Shown here: piece after piece, positions 5,588 to 6,220 of the stretch
Layout of the letters: each line of letters opens with the position of its first letter
Position numbering within the stretch: the stretch's first letter is position 1
NCBI GenBank assembly: GCA_013214975.1
Contig: JABSPR010000056.1
Coordinates: 1-6,220, forward strand
Direction: 5' to 3'
DNA: 6,220 bases
From: Flavobacteriales bacterium
Lineage (GTDB): Bacteria; Bacteroidota; Bacteroidia; DT-38
Position numbers and translations under genes: made by a program
The notes under the pieces: generated by a model
Databases searched by the model: none
What the model was told of the DNA's origin: nothing
Seen by the model: only the letters and a program-made list of their open reading frames with translations

Positions 5588-6034
5588 ATGAAGAGAATCA
5601 GTGAGTACCGGAAATTATTTAACGTTGAGTCTAACTCAGATCTTAAACAGCTTAAAAAAGCTTATAGGAATCTAGTAAAAGAGTGGCATCCTGATAAGTT
5701 TCAAGAAGGAGACACCAAGGCAATAGAGGCTGAAGGTATGAGCCGAAAGATTATTGACGGTTACCATTTTTTGGTTGGAATAGCTCCTGAAACTAAGGCC
5801 GCCAAATTAGATGAGTTTGCAGCTACAACAAGCTCTGGAATTTCAGAGATGCTTCACGAGGGGCAAGTGCTAGAAATTACATTTGTAGATGGAGCAACCT
5901 ATGAGTTCTTCGGTGTAGATAAGAAATTGTTCAACAAATTACTTGAGGCGGATAAACAAACTCGATTTGGGAAAAGAAAAATATTTAACGCTTTCTTATA
6001 TAGAAAATTAAAGAAGGAACTTCAACAAGAATAG
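5588..6034 (+). CDS. Small J-domain protein with KTSC-like C-terminal domain
   Basis: A 148-residue soluble protein made of two parts. Residues 5-62 resemble a DnaJ-type J-domain: helix II 'LKQLKKAYRNLVKEW' runs straight into the essential His-Pro-Asp (34-36, 'WHPDKF'), and helix III is 'EAEGMSRKIIDGYHFLV' (47-63). J-domains stimulate Hsp70/DnaK ATPase activity and recruit clients. The glycine/phenylalanine and zinc-finger regions of true DnaJ are absent. After a linker (64-91), residues 92-140 resemble the KTSC domain, with 'VLEITFVDGATYEFFGV' (94-110), then a 'LFNKLLEAD' helix and 'KRKIFNAFLYRKL' (129-141). KTSC function is not established; the lysyl-tRNA synthetase C-terminus gives it part of its name, so an RNA-related role has been imagined. 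ATG 5588 is preferred over the in-frame TTG at 5555 because of the promoter at 5536-5565 and AGAAG (5576-5580) at ribosome-binding distance. It appears to be monocistronic, with the next gene convergent. Architecture is confident; cellular role is not known. Confidence 0.92.
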   Translation: MKRISEYRKLFNVESNSDLKQLKKAYRNLVKEWHPDKFQEGDTKAIEAEGMSRKIIDGYHFLVGIAPETKAAKLDEFAATTSSGISEMLHEGQVLEITFVDGATYEFFGVDKKLFNKLLEADKQTRFGKRKIFNAFLYRKLKKELQQE

Positions 6035-6110
6035 CATAAGTCTACTGTTCTTTGCAGTGATTTAAAGTACTAGAATAGAGCACAGATTTATATCCTAGTT
6101 TGGCACGCAT

Positions 6111-6220
6111 CTATTCAGAAACGGAGCCGAAAATAAATTCACCATCCATCATTACAGCTTTAGGCTTAACTTTCCATATCTCATAAACATCTACATCAAA
6201 TAAGTTCTTATTAAGAACAA
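6111..6220 (-). CDS. C-terminal end of an amidohydrolase-like protein (partial)
   Basis: Only the last 35 residues and the TAG stop (6113-6111) are in the window; the rest lies beyond the right edge. The visible part reads 'NLFDVDVYEIWKVKPKAVMM', then 'DGEFIFGS'. This is the pattern at the end of amidohydrolase-superfamily enzymes of the YtcJ/amidohydrolase 3 kind. There, a 'D.nlf..d..eI..v.v..t...G..vy' strand pair closes the small beta-sandwich domain next to the metal-dependent barrel. No catalytic residue is visible, so the reaction cannot be given. The frame is open to the edge and protein-like in composition. The assignment rests on one short motif and is moderate. Confidence 0.7.
   Translation of the reverse strand, partial: VLNKNLFDVDVYEIWKVKPKAVMMDGEFIFGSVSE

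Noticed and set aside
6044..6058. ACTG/CAGT hairpin downstream of the J-domain gene as a terminator
   Set aside because: The stem is only four base pairs and no T-run follows on either strand.
1..6220. A multi-gene defence, toxin-antitoxin, mobile or biosynthetic system
   Set aside because: Gene orientations alternate, there are no coupled or overlapping genes, and no products belong to such systems. The neighbourhood looks like ordinary chromosomal genes.

Overview
The window is AT-rich chromosomal DNA that most probably comes from a member of the Bacteroidota, perhaps a marine Cytophagales or Flavobacteriales relative; the lower rank is a guess. Three things support the phylum. The sensor kinase carries an 'SHNLKSP' H-box typical of that phylum. 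The J-domain/KTSC-like protein is of a type I associate with it. Several genes are preceded by matches to the Bacteroidota promoter (TTG, about 19-20 nt, then TAnnTTTG) rather than by strong Shine-Dalgarno sequences. No RNA genes, CRISPR arrays, insertion sequences or phage genes were found.

Layout from left to right: (1) positions 1-1403, minus strand, a soluble PAS-PAS histidine kinase cut by the left edge just before its C-terminus. (2) A 155-base divergent spacer with promoter-like sites in both directions and a 27-base imperfect palindrome. (3) 1559-3136, plus strand, a complete FAD-dependent dehydrogenase-like protein of the COG2509 type, starting at TTG. (4) A nested inverted repeat over its stop codon, facing the convergent (5) 3191-3964, minus strand, a phytanoyl-CoA dioxygenase (PhyH)-family Fe(II)/2-oxoglutarate oxygenase. 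(6) A 279-base spacer with small inverted repeats and a purine-rich patch. (7) 4244-5146, minus strand, an exported protein of unknown function with a dense aromatic cluster. (8) A 441-base non-coding stretch with a perfect 8-bp inverted repeat and a good promoter for (9) 5588-6034, plus strand, a small J-domain protein with a KTSC-like C-terminal half. (10) 6111-6220, minus strand, the last 35 residues of a protein resembling the C-terminus of metal-dependent amidohydrolases.

The genes do not form an evident operon or pathway. Orientations alternate, every gap is large enough for a separate promoter, and the functions (signalling, redox, hydroxylation, exported unknown, co-chaperone-like, hydrolase) do not converge. 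I see no defence system, biosynthetic cluster or mobile element. The most useful points are unusual translation starts (TTG for the FAD gene, probably TTG for the kinase behind an in-frame TAG), the palindromes in two intergenic regions, and the J-domain/KTSC-like fusion.
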